Below, one piece after another: positions 15,637 to 23,534 of a stretch of DNA of 44,350 bases; within the stretch, counting starts at the first letter, position 1; each line of letters starts with the position of its first letter. Location: positions 1 through 44,350 of the forward strand of contig JAZSJD010000069.1 of NCBI GenBank assembly GCA_045534165.1. The letters run 5' to 3'. The stretch is from SIG575 sp045534165 (lineage in GTDB: Bacteria; Bacillota; Clostridia; Oscillospirales; Acutalibacteraceae). Made by a program: the position numbers and the translations under genes. The notes under the pieces were generated by a model. The model did not search any database and was not told the DNA's origin. It saw only the letters and a program-made list of their open reading frames with translations.

Positions 15637-16824
15637 TTATTTCTCATCATACAGAAAAACGGCTGAAACAACAGTTTTTAAGGCTGTTTCTATGGTTTTT
15701 ACTTTCATATCTTCGGGTGTATCTTCTGCTTTTTCGTGATTTTCTCCCAAAGAAGTGATTGTTACAGCATCAATGGAATTATCTGATAAAACTGAAGCAT
15801 CAGAAAAATATTTGCCCTGAAGAGCACTGTTGCCGATTTCTGTTTCTGCATCTGATGCACCGCTGAGGATGAAATCAATAGCTTTTTCTGAATTTTTAAA
15901 CTTGATAATTCCCAGATTTTCCTCTTCGCATGCGATTGAATCAAGACAAATTCCGACAGTAGGAATATCAGAAAAATCAGATGAATGGTTTTTCATATAA
16001 TTCTTAATGCCTGCTGAATCATATTCATGAGCACCTGTGATAAGTGCGCAGATTTCAGTGGAAGGCAACTGAATGTTGTTGTCTTTGAAATATTTGAGCA
16101 CTGCAACTGATGCGAAGGAGCCGGAAAGATTTTTTGAAGCTCCTGCTGAGAAATCTTTACTGTCTGCAATAAGAGGTATTATTGCGAAGGGCACAAAAAT
16201 CAAAAGTGCTAAAGTTGCATATTTAGCTGTTCCGAGATTTACAAAAACACCTTTTGATGCGTTAAGGAAAGCAACAATTATTGTGAATAAAAAACCGGCT
16301 ATTGTAACTATTGTAAAGGGAAGAGCTTTGAATTTGCGCTTAGGAGCAGAATCACTGTGAGCGAGAAGAAGAACTCTTTTTTTAGCTTCGCCATCTGCTT
16401 TTCTTACTGCAAAAACGTTAGAAGACTCTGCCTTTTTTGCAATTAATTTGTTTAAAAAACCTGTAAAAATATTGGCTACACCCAAAAGAACGGAAGCGGC
16501 TGCGATTATTACCGGAATATTGTTTTCACCGAAAATACCGATGCAGTCCATCACAGTAAGGATAATTGCCACAGCCAGGAAAACAAGGGTGAAAATGTTT
16601 TCGCTGAATGCATTTGTTTTTGAAAAACCGAATTCTTCAGTTTTAACACTATCAGCACAAGATTCCAGTTCTTTCACAAGATGTTTCTGAAGCTCTTTTT
16701 CGCTATCACTGCCTGCAGATCTGGATGGAAAATTTTTGCAGGCGTTTTTTGCCTGTCTGTAAGAGTAGTTGACATACTCTCTGATTTTTGAATCATAATT
16801 TTTAACGCTGTCTTTGGCTTTCAT
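15637..16824 (-). CDS. M28 peptidase-like membrane protein with degraded active site
   Basis: A 395-residue protein whose extramembrane parts follow the M28 aminopeptidase fold: FPSRSAGSDSEKELQKHL (about 32-49), LLLAHSDSA (152-160), FSAGASKNLSGSFASV (225-240), ITGAHEYDSAG (262-272), ICLDS (292-296) and ENHEKAEDTPEDM (361-373). Four hydrophobic segments interrupt it (about 77-97, 103-123, 170-188, 203-220). Of the M28 metal-site residues, H156, E267, D295 and H363 remain. The bridging Asp of the usual GANDNASG is Lys231, and the general-base Glu of the usual GAEE is His266. It is therefore probably not a working peptidase. The ATG at 16824 after TTGGAGG was chosen over 16839. It follows trpS after 21 bases. 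Confidence 0.78.
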   Translation of the reverse strand: MKAKDSVKNYDSKIREYVNYSYRQAKNACKNFPSRSAGSDSEKELQKHLVKELESCADSVKTEEFGFSKTNAFSENIFTLVFLAVAIILTVMDCIGIFGENNIPVIIAAASVLLGVANIFTGFLNKLIAKKAESSNVFAVRKADGEAKKRVLLLAHSDSAPKRKFKALPFTIVTIAGFLFTIIVAFLNASKGVFVNLGTAKYATLALLIFVPFAIIPLIADSKDFSAGASKNLSGSFASVAVLKYFKDNNIQLPSTEICALITGAHEYDSAGIKNYMKNHSSDFSDIPTVGICLDSIACEEENLGIIKFKNSEKAIDFILSGASDAETEIGNSALQGKYFSDASVLSDNSIDAVTITSLGENHEKAEDTPEDMKVKTIETALKTVVSAVFLYDEK

Positions 16825-16845
16825 AAGAAAAACCTCCAATATTAT

Positions 16846-17853
16846 TTATCTGAGAACATAGCCGATTTTTTTCATTGTTTTATCAAGAGTTCTCTGGGAA
16901 ATTCTTGTTGCAATGTCGGCACCTTTGTTCATCATTTCTTTGAGCATTGCCTGGTCCTTCATATACATTTCAAAGTTTTCACGGATAGGACGGAGTTCTT
17001 CAACAACTGCTTCACCGACTGCTGTTTTGAAATCACCGTAACCTTTCCCTGCAAATTCTTTTTCAATTGCTTCATAGTCAAGTCCTGTGCAGCAGGAATA
17101 GATGTTCATAAGGTTTGAAACACCGGGTTTGTTTTCTTCATCAAAATGAACGGATGCTTCACTGTCTGTAACAGCAGAACGCATTTTCTTCATAATTGTT
17201 TCCGGTTTGTCAAGCATAGAAATAAAGCTCTTTACATTTTCGTCTGATTTGCTCATTTTCTTTGCAGGGTCCTGTAAAGACATAATTCTTGCACCTGTTT
17301 TCGGAATATATGGTTCAGGGATTGTAAATACGTTTCCGTACATTCCGTTGAACCGGTTTGCAATATCTCGGGCAATTTCAAGGTGCTGTTTCTGGTCAGC
17401 GCCGACGGGAACAAAATCAGCCTGATATAAGAGAATATCTGCAGCCATAAGAACGGGATAAGAGAAAAGACCCACGTTTATATTGTCAGCGTGTGAACGT
17501 GATTTATCTTTAAACTGTGTCATACGGCTCATTTCACCAAACTGAGTGTAACAGTTCAGAATCCATGCAAGCTGTGCATGAGTGGGAACATGGCTCTGCA
17601 CAAAGACGATGCTTTTTTCAGGAGAAAGACCTATTGAAAGCAGAAGTGCATAAGCTTCCATAATCTGTTTTCTGAATTGCTGAGGCTCCTGCCTTACTGT
17701 AATTGCGTGCAGGTCAGCAACTGCATATGCTGCATCAAAGTCATCTTCGAGGGCTTTCCAGTTTTTAAGAGCACCGAGATAGTTTCCTAAAGTGGGAGTT
17801 CCTGTTGGCTGGATACAGCTTAATATTTTCTTTTTCTTTTCTGTGACTTCCAT
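16846..17853 (-). CDS. trpS: Tryptophanyl-tRNA synthetase
   Basis: Charges tRNA-Trp with tryptophan. A class I synthetase of 335 residues with the ATP-binding motif as TGTPTLGNYLG (HIGH counterpart) and KKMSKSDEN (KMSKS). Other family marks are FVQSHVPTHAQLAWILNC and PVLMAADILLYQADFVPVGADQKQHLE. The ATG at 17853 has a GAGGT site. It lies 10 bases after the aminotransferase gene and is probably transcribed with it. No T-box leader precedes it; the upstream gene fills the space. Confidence 0.97.
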   Translation of the reverse strand: MEVTEKKKKILSCIQPTGTPTLGNYLGALKNWKALEDDFDAAYAVADLHAITVRQEPQQFRKQIMEAYALLLSIGLSPEKSIVFVQSHVPTHAQLAWILNCYTQFGEMSRMTQFKDKSRSHADNINVGLFSYPVLMAADILLYQADFVPVGADQKQHLEIARDIANRFNGMYGNVFTIPEPYIPKTGARIMSLQDPAKKMSKSDENVKSFISMLDKPETIMKKMRSAVTDSEASVHFDEENKPGVSNLMNIYSCCTGLDYEAIEKEFAGKGYGDFKTAVGEAVVEELRPIRENFEMYMKDQAMLKEMMNKGADIATRISQRTLDKTMKKIGYVLR

Positions 17854-17863
17854 GGTTTTTACC

Positions 17864-19042
17864 TCATTTCAAAATATTGCCGAGAATTTCGATGCCCTTA
17901 ACGATTTTTTCGTCAGAGGGAGTAGAGAAATTCATTCTGAAACACTGTGTTTTTTCTTCTGCACTCATTAAAAATGCTGTGCCGGGAACAACTGCAACTT
18001 TATTTTTAACTGCTTCTGCGCAGAAATCAAGCATATCAATTCCGTCATTTAATCTGCACCATACAAACAATCCGCCTTCAGGACGAACGTATGTTACTTT
18101 TTCTGAAAGATGCTGGTCGATTGAATCGCACATAAGATTAAGCTTTGATTTATATATTCCGCAGATTTTTTCAATATGCTTTTCAAAGTCATAATTTTTC
18201 ATCCAGTTATATACAATAAGCTGTGTAAGAATAGGTGTGTGAACGTCTGTTGCCTGCTTGCCTACAGTCATTTTTGCAATAATCTGTTCGTTTGCAATAA
18301 CATAACCTACACGGATACCCGGTGAAAGAATTTTTGAAAAAGAACCACCATAAATTACGATACCGTCTTCGTCAAAACTTTTGATTGAAGGGATATGTTC
18401 GCCGCTTACTCTCAAGTCACCGTAGGGGTTATCTTCAAGGATAATAACATTGTATTTTTTAGCGAGTTCGTAAACTTTTTTTCTCTTTTCAAGTGACATT
18501 GTAGCACCTGACGGATTCTGGAAGTTTGGAATTGTATAGATGAAGCGTACATTTTTTTCTGTTTTAAGTGCTTCTTCGAGTTTTTCTATGTTTATACCGT
18601 CCGCTTCAACTTCAACGCCGCAGAGCTTTGCGTTATATGAACGGAAGCAGTTGAGAGAACCTATGAAAGATGGTGATTCGCAAATAATTGTGTCACCTTC
18701 GTTGAGGAGTACTTTTGTTGCAAGGTCCATAATCTGCTGCGCACCTGCAGTTATTATAATGCTGTCTGAATCTCTGCCGATGTTGTGTTTTGCTTTCATG
18801 TATGTAGAAATAAGTTCTCTTAAAGGATTATATCCCTCTGTAACACCATACTGTAAAGCGAGAATGGGATCTTCTGATAAAATCTGCGCAGTAATTTTCT
18901 GCACTTCCTCAACGGGGAAAGCTTCAGCAGAAGGGTTGCCTGCTGCAAGAGGAATAACGTTGGGGTCAGAAGTAGCCTTAAGTATTTCTCTTATTGCTGA
19001 GGGCTTAAGAGAAGAAATTTTGTCTGAAAAAATGTAGTCCAT
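17864..19042 (-). CDS. PLP-dependent aminotransferase, class I/II (MocR-AAT/2-aminoadipate type)
   Basis: A 392-residue fold-type I aminotransferase that uses pyridoxal phosphate. The Schiff-base lysine lies in GGSFSKILSPGIRVGY, and other cofactor contacts are in TAGAQQIMD, PNFQNPSGA and ILEDNPYGDLR. It is close to the aminotransferase half of MocR regulators and to LysN/2-aminoadipate aminotransferases but has no DNA-binding domain. The substrate is not determined; aromatic or branched amino acids are possible. Its operon mate is trpS, though this alone does not prove a tryptophan role. The promoter at 19089-19117 and a 12-bp palindrome at 19058-19069 lie upstream. Confidence 0.88.
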   Translation of the reverse strand: MDYIFSDKISSLKPSAIREILKATSDPNVIPLAAGNPSAEAFPVEEVQKITAQILSEDPILALQYGVTEGYNPLRELISTYMKAKHNIGRDSDSIIITAGAQQIMDLATKVLLNEGDTIICESPSFIGSLNCFRSYNAKLCGVEVEADGINIEKLEEALKTEKNVRFIYTIPNFQNPSGATMSLEKRKKVYELAKKYNVIILEDNPYGDLRVSGEHIPSIKSFDEDGIVIYGGSFSKILSPGIRVGYVIANEQIIAKMTVGKQATDVHTPILTQLIVYNWMKNYDFEKHIEKICGIYKSKLNLMCDSIDQHLSEKVTYVRPEGGLFVWCRLNDGIDMLDFCAEAVKNKVAVVPGTAFLMSAEEKTQCFRMNFSTPSDEKIVKGIEILGNILK

Positions 19043-19057
19043 ATAATTTGACTCCTT

Positions 19058-19069
19058 TAGGTATACCTA
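19058..19069. promoter_or_regulatory. Perfect 12-bp palindrome in the aminotransferase 5' leader (operator candidate)
   Basis: TAGGTATACCTA is a perfect palindrome between the predicted transcription start and the ribosome site of the aminotransferase-trpS operon. Its place suggests a repressor operator. No regulator is known to me for it. Confidence 0.4.
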
Positions 19070-19088
19070 CCGAGTGTAATAATGAGTC

Positions 19089-19117
19089 ATTATACCATAT
19101 TATAGAAAATAAAGCAA
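19089..19117 (-). promoter_or_regulatory. Promoter of the aminotransferase-trpS operon
   Basis: On the minus strand, TTGCTT (19117-19112) and a perfect TATAAT (19094-19089) are spaced by 17 bases, with a TGG extension before the -10. Confidence 0.75.
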
Positions 19118-19177
19118 GTTTATTTCAATCTATACATATATTGTCGATATTTTTGTAAATTCTTTTATAAATAGATG

Positions 19178-19206
19178 ATGACAAATGACTTTTTTTATGA
19201 TACAAT
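19178..19206 (+). promoter_or_regulatory. Promoter of the gene at 19248
   Basis: ATGACA (19178-19183) and TACAAT (19201-19206), each one base off consensus, are spaced by 17 bases. The ATG of the gene is about 35 bases after the expected start site. Confidence 0.7.
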
Positions 19207-19247
19207 ATTATGTAATTTTAAAAAACTATAGTATTGGGAGAATTAAA

Positions 19248-20138
19248 ATGGATATTCAAGAAGCTTTCAGATTGATTGATAAGGGTATTTCAGAAAATTT
19301 ATCAGCAAAAGGTTTTTCAGCTGTTTATCCTCAGGGGAAGAAAACAGATGCTCTTCCCATAAATGAAGATGGCTCAAACATGTATGTTGATTATACTTCA
19401 GAAAAAGGAGATTTCAGAATTCTTTATGCTGAGGGTAAATTCTGTTTCCAGGTTTTAAATGAAGATAAAAAAACAGGGGAAGTATCTTTCGTAAGCACTT
19501 CAGCTTCTCTTTTTGATGAAGAAAATTATGATGAAAGAGATGTAAAATATATTGCTAATGAATTTAACGATTGTATTGATACAAGATTCAAGAGCAGAGA
19601 AGTGTCAAAAGAAACAAAAAATATTAAACTTCCGCCACCGGTTTCTAAGGCTGCTGCAAAAAACGGAAGCAGTTTCTATGATCCCAATACTCTTGCAAAC
19701 AGATATACAGTTATGTATCCTCAGTTGCGCGATGAATATAAGAAAAACATTGAAAAATACGGTGAATTTCTTCCGGAAGAATTCTTTAAAGAGTTTGGTT
19801 CATATGCCATTGAAACAATAAAACAGAACGATAAACAGCAGATGAAAAAACTTTTCAATATGCTCAACGAAATCTACCTTGACGGTACAAATGAAGTTCA
19901 GAGCATTATTGTTGTTACAATTCTCGGGCAGATGAACAACAACGATGAATTGCTTGCAAACTGTATTGACTATATGGACCCTGAATTTGCAGCTATCACA
20001 ATTAATGTTAACAGATATCTTGCAAGTTCAGCAGGTAAAAAAGCACAGAGATTGCTTGATAATCCTCCTGCATATAAGCCTCCGAAAGAAAAGAAAAGAG
20101 GCGGTCTTATGCAGACTCTCATGAACCAGCAACAGTAA
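19248..20138 (+). CDS. Cytoplasmic protein of unknown function
   Basis: I do not recognise this family with confidence. The ATG at 19248 follows GGGAG by seven bases and gives 296 residues with no signal peptide or membrane segment. The first half (1-125) looks like an alpha/beta domain (YVDYTSEKGDFRILYAEGKF). A Pro/Ala linker near residue 130 leads to a helical second half (about 150-270) that includes EEFFKEFGSYAIETIKQND and IIVVTILGQMNNNDELL. This second half resembles the DUF7674-type helical domain often linked to toxin-immunity contexts, but this is only a resemblance by eye. The C-terminus is basic and Pro-rich (PPKEKKRGGLMQTLM). It has its own promoter and ends before a hairpin, so it is probably monocistronic. 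Confidence 0.8.
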   Translation: MDIQEAFRLIDKGISENLSAKGFSAVYPQGKKTDALPINEDGSNMYVDYTSEKGDFRILYAEGKFCFQVLNEDKKTGEVSFVSTSASLFDEENYDERDVKYIANEFNDCIDTRFKSREVSKETKNIKLPPPVSKAAAKNGSSFYDPNTLANRYTVMYPQLRDEYKKNIEKYGEFLPEEFFKEFGSYAIETIKQNDKQQMKKLFNMLNEIYLDGTNEVQSIIVVTILGQMNNNDELLANCIDYMDPEFAAITINVNRYLASSAGKKAQRLLDNPPAYKPPKEKKRGGLMQTLMNQQQ

Positions 20139-20163
20139 TTTTAAAACATTTAAAACGGTTTTT

Positions 20164-20196
20164 AGCCACAGACAATTTTTTTGAATATCTGTGGCT
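20164..20196 (+). terminator. Weak terminator-like hairpin before ddl
   Basis: A perfect 9-bp stem (AGCCACAGA/TCTGTGGCT) with a 15-base T-rich loop is followed by GATTTATTG rather than a clean T-run. It may be a weak terminator or attenuating hairpin ahead of ddl. Confidence 0.45.
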
Positions 20197-20228
20197 GATT
20201 TATTGATGCGAGAAAGGTTATGTTATAA

Positions 20229-21299
20229 ATGAAAAAAGTTCTTGTAGTTTTCGGTGGTGTGTCCAGCGAACATGATGTAAGCACTGTTTCAGCACGATTT
20301 GTTGCTGAGAATATTCCCACAGATAAATATTGTGTTGTTTTGCTCGGCATTACCAAAGACGGAAAATGGTTTAAATATACAGGAAAAACCGAAAATCTTC
20401 CTGAAGATAAATGGGTTGAAGATACAGAAAATCTTACAAAGGCTGTTATATCTCCCGATGCTTCCTGCCACGGACTTATAGTCTTTGAAGAAGATAAGGT
20501 TACAACAGAATACATTGATGTTGTTTTTCCCGTTATGCACGGCAAAAACGGTGAAGACGGTACAATCCAGGGACTTCTTCAGATGGCAGGCATTCCCTAT
20601 GTAGGCTGTGACTGTGCTTCAAGTGCAATCTGTATGGATAAAACTCTTACAAACACTGTTGCAGATTGTGCAGGAATTCCTCAGGCAAAATGGCTTGGCG
20701 TTACAAAATATGAATATTCCCTTGACGAAGATAAAATCCTTGATAAAGCTGAAGAATATCTTGGTTATCCTGTTTTTGTTAAACCTGCCAATGCAGGTTC
20801 TTCCGTTGGTGTTACAAAAGTTTCATCAAGAGAAAATTTCAAGGAAGCAATGGAAACTGCTTTCAGAGAAGATAAAAAGCTTGTTCTTGAAGAAGGTATT
20901 GTGGGTCAGGAAGTTGAGTGTGCAGTAATGGGTAATGACGAGCCCTTTGCAGGTCAGGTTGGCGAAATTGTCCCCGCAAACGAAATTTATGATTTTGAAG
21001 CAAAATATATTTCTGATGCAAGTAAACTTTTTATCCCTGCAAGACTTTCAGAAGAAACTATTGAAAATGTAAAAAAAGCAGCTTGCAATGCATATAAAGC
21101 TTTGGGTTGTTCGGGCCTTGCAAGAGTTGATTTCTTTGTAAGAGAATCAGACGGTAAAATTATGCTCAATGAACCTAACACTTTGCCCGGATTTACAAGT
21201 ATCAGTATGTATCCTAAACTTATGAATGCGGCAGGAATTGAAAGCGGAGATCTGCTTTCAAAATTGATTGAATATGCCGAAGAAAAGTGGAGCAGATAA
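20229..21299 (+). CDS. ddl: D-alanine--D-alanine ligase
   Basis: Joins two D-alanines for the peptidoglycan precursor. It has 356 residues of the ATP-grasp fold. Marks include SSEHDVSTVSARFVAENI at the N-terminus, VFPVMHGKNGEDGTIQGLL, FVKPANAGSSVGVTKV, EEGIVGQEVECAVMGN and the catalytic-loop NEPNTLPGFTSISMYPKL. Features that would indicate a D-Ala-D-Lac or D-Ala-D-Ser ligase cannot be decided by eye; no van genes lie nearby. The ribosome site (GAAAGG) is 12 bases from the ATG, a long spacing. The next gene begins directly at its stop codon. Confidence 0.95.
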   Translation: MKKVLVVFGGVSSEHDVSTVSARFVAENIPTDKYCVVLLGITKDGKWFKYTGKTENLPEDKWVEDTENLTKAVISPDASCHGLIVFEEDKVTTEYIDVVFPVMHGKNGEDGTIQGLLQMAGIPYVGCDCASSAICMDKTLTNTVADCAGIPQAKWLGVTKYEYSLDEDKILDKAEEYLGYPVFVKPANAGSSVGVTKVSSRENFKEAMETAFREDKKLVLEEGIVGQEVECAVMGNDEPFAGQVGEIVPANEIYDFEAKYISDASKLFIPARLSEETIENVKKAACNAYKALGCSGLARVDFFVRESDGKIMLNEPNTLPGFTSISMYPKLMNAAGIESGDLLSKLIEYAEEKWSR

Positions 21300-21716
21300 A
21301 TGGAAAAAGAAGTTGTTATAAAAATTGTTGACCGCCATGAAATGGATGGAGATTCAGACGGACTTGAAACCACACTCATAGGCCGTTTTCAAGGCAATAA
21401 AGACAATTATATTTTGTCTTATGCAGAAGACGGGGAGCTTGATGGTTGCAAAGTTACCCTTAAAGTTGAAAATGGCGATTGTATTACAATGACACGTTCA
21501 GGTATGTTTGAAACTGAATTGATTATACAAAAAGGTAAAAGGCACAACTGTTCATATTCAACACCTGCGGGAAATCTTATGTTAGGTGTTTTTGCACAAC
21601 GTGTTGAAAGCAACATTGATGAAACAGGCGGAACACTTGAATTTGATTATACTCTTGATTTAGGTGCAGGTGTGGTTTCGGAAAATTACCTTGTTATAAC
21701 TGTTAAAGAAGCTTGA
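21300..21716 (+). CDS. DUF1934 domain protein (YwiB-like)
   Basis: A 138-residue protein of the DUF1934 family, predicted lipocalin-like beta barrel, with no known activity. The pattern VVIKIVDRHEMDGD, RSGMFETELIIQKGKRHNCSYSTPAGNLMLGVFA and GGTLEFDYTLDLGAGVVSENYLVITVKEA is typical. Its start codon abuts the ddl stop, and argS follows after 14 bases. The same pairing (ywiB-argS) is seen in Bacillus subtilis. Confidence 0.87.
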   Translation: MEKEVVIKIVDRHEMDGDSDGLETTLIGRFQGNKDNYILSYAEDGELDGCKVTLKVENGDCITMTRSGMFETELIIQKGKRHNCSYSTPAGNLMLGVFAQRVESNIDETGGTLEFDYTLDLGAGVVSENYLVITVKEA

Positions 21717-21730
21717 AAGGATGTAAAAAG

Positions 21731-23476
21731 ATGTCAAAAATCGTAAACTTAACTCAGCAGCAGATAAGGCAGGCAATTCTTGATGCTATGGGAAAAGCAA
21801 TCAGTTCAGGTTTGCTTCCTGAAGAACCGATCTGTGATTTTAAAATAGAAGTTCCCGGTGATACAAAAAACGGTGATTTTTCATCAAATGTGGCAATGAT
21901 GTCAACAAAATCCTTCAGGATGAATCCCAGAAAAATCGGTGAAATTATTCTTGAAAACATAAACCTTGACGGAACATATCTTGAAAGATGTGAAATTGCA
22001 GGTCCCGGTTTCCTTAATTTCTATTTAAGCCCATCATACTATTCATCAATTCTTAAAGATGTTCGTGAATGCGGCACAGACTACGGCCGTTCAGATTATG
22101 GTCAGGGCAAAAAAGTCAATATCGAATTTGTTTCTGCAAACCCTACAGGACCTATGCATATGGGTAATGCACGTGGTGGTGCGTTAGGTGATTGTCTTGC
22201 AGCAATTATGGATTATGCGGGCTATGATGTAAGCCGTGAATTCTATATCAACGATGCAGGTAATCAGATTGAAAAATTTGGTCTTTCACTTGATATAAGA
22301 TATCAGCAGCTTTTCAAGGGTGAAGATGCAGTTGAACTTCCTGAGGATAGCTACCATGGTGAAGATATCAGAGAACGTGCAAAAGAATTTGCAGAAATTT
22401 ATGCAGACAGTTACCTTGAAAAAAGTGAAGATGAAAGAAGAAAAGCGCTTATTGAATATGCACTTCCCAAAAACATTGACAATATGAAAGCTACTCTTTC
22501 AAAATACAGAATTGAATATGACAGATGGTTCAATGAATCAATTGTTCACAATGATGGTGAATTGAAAGATACAATTGAACTTCTTAAAAATAATGGCCTT
22601 ACTTATGAAAAAGACGGAGCACTCTGGTATAAAAATATTGAAGTGCAGACAAAGATGCTTCTTTCACAGGGCAAAACCCAGGATTATATAGATAAGCTTG
22701 AACTCAAAGACGATGTTCTTATCCGTGCAAACGGTAACCCCACTTATTTTGCAGCTGATATAGCATATCATCGTAATAAGCTTGAAGTAAGAAATTTCGA
22801 CCTTGCAATTGACATCTGGGGTGCAGACCACCATGGTCACGTTGCAAGAATGAAATCTGCCCTTGATGCAATCGGTGTTGATTCTTCAAGACTTGATGTT
22901 ATTCTCATGCAGCTTGTTCGCCTTACAAGAAACGGTGAAGCTGTAAGAATGTCAAAAAGAACAGGTAAAGCAATCACACTTGTTGATTTGCTTGAAGAAA
23001 TTCCCGTTGATGCTTCACGTTTCCTCTTTAATATGAGAGAAGCCGGCTCACAGATGGATTTCGACCTTGATCTGGCTGTTGAACAGAGTTCTAAAAACCC
23101 TGTTTATTATTGTCAGTATGCTCATGCAAGAATCTGCAGCATTCTTAAAAAGCTTAATGCTGACGGTATTGAAATCCGTGATTGTTCAGATGCAGAGCTT
23201 CAGCTTCTTACAGATGAAACAGAAAAGGATATAATCCGTCATCTTGCATCATTAACAGGCGAAATCGTTGAAGCTGTTAAAAAATATGATCCTGCAAAAA
23301 TTACAAGATATACAATTGAGCTTGCAACACTCTTCCACAAATTCTACAACGCTTGTCGTGTGGTTTGTGAAGATGAAGCTCTTATGCAGGCAAGAGTTTA
23401 TCTTTGCATCTGCGTGCGCGATACAATTAAGAATATTTTAAATCTTCTTAAAATCGAAGCACCTGAATCAATGTAA
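21731..23476 (+). CDS. argS: Arginyl-tRNA synthetase
   Basis: Charges tRNA-Arg. A class I synthetase of 581 residues. It has an N-terminal Add-1 domain, the HIGH counterpart in ANPTGPMHMGNARGG, the IDIWGADHHGHVARM segment, and VRMSKRTGKAITL in place of KMSKS, as is normal for this enzyme. The C-terminal anticodon-binding helices (YTIELATLFHKFYNACRVV) are complete. The ATG at 21731 with AAAGGATG was preferred over a TTG at 21713 that overlaps the DUF1934 stop. Confidence 0.97.
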   Translation: MSKIVNLTQQQIRQAILDAMGKAISSGLLPEEPICDFKIEVPGDTKNGDFSSNVAMMSTKSFRMNPRKIGEIILENINLDGTYLERCEIAGPGFLNFYLSPSYYSSILKDVRECGTDYGRSDYGQGKKVNIEFVSANPTGPMHMGNARGGALGDCLAAIMDYAGYDVSREFYINDAGNQIEKFGLSLDIRYQQLFKGEDAVELPEDSYHGEDIRERAKEFAEIYADSYLEKSEDERRKALIEYALPKNIDNMKATLSKYRIEYDRWFNESIVHNDGELKDTIELLKNNGLTYEKDGALWYKNIEVQTKMLLSQGKTQDYIDKLELKDDVLIRANGNPTYFAADIAYHRNKLEVRNFDLAIDIWGADHHGHVARMKSALDAIGVDSSRLDVILMQLVRLTRNGEAVRMSKRTGKAITLVDLLEEIPVDASRFLFNMREAGSQMDFDLDLAVEQSSKNPVYYCQYAHARICSILKKLNADGIEIRDCSDAELQLLTDETEKDIIRHLASLTGEIVEAVKKYDPAKITRYTIELATLFHKFYNACRVVCEDEALMQARVYLCICVRDTIKNILNLLKIEAPESM

Positions 23477-23534
23477 TAAAAGTAAAATTTCTTCATAAAA
23501 TAATGACATCTATATTTTCAGAAGGGGTATCGGA

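Noticed and set aside
17854..19200. T-box riboswitch ahead of trpS or the aminotransferase
   Set aside because: The space before trpS is 10 bases, and the leader of the aminotransferase lacks an AGGGTGGAACCGCG-like T-box element or a specifier stem.
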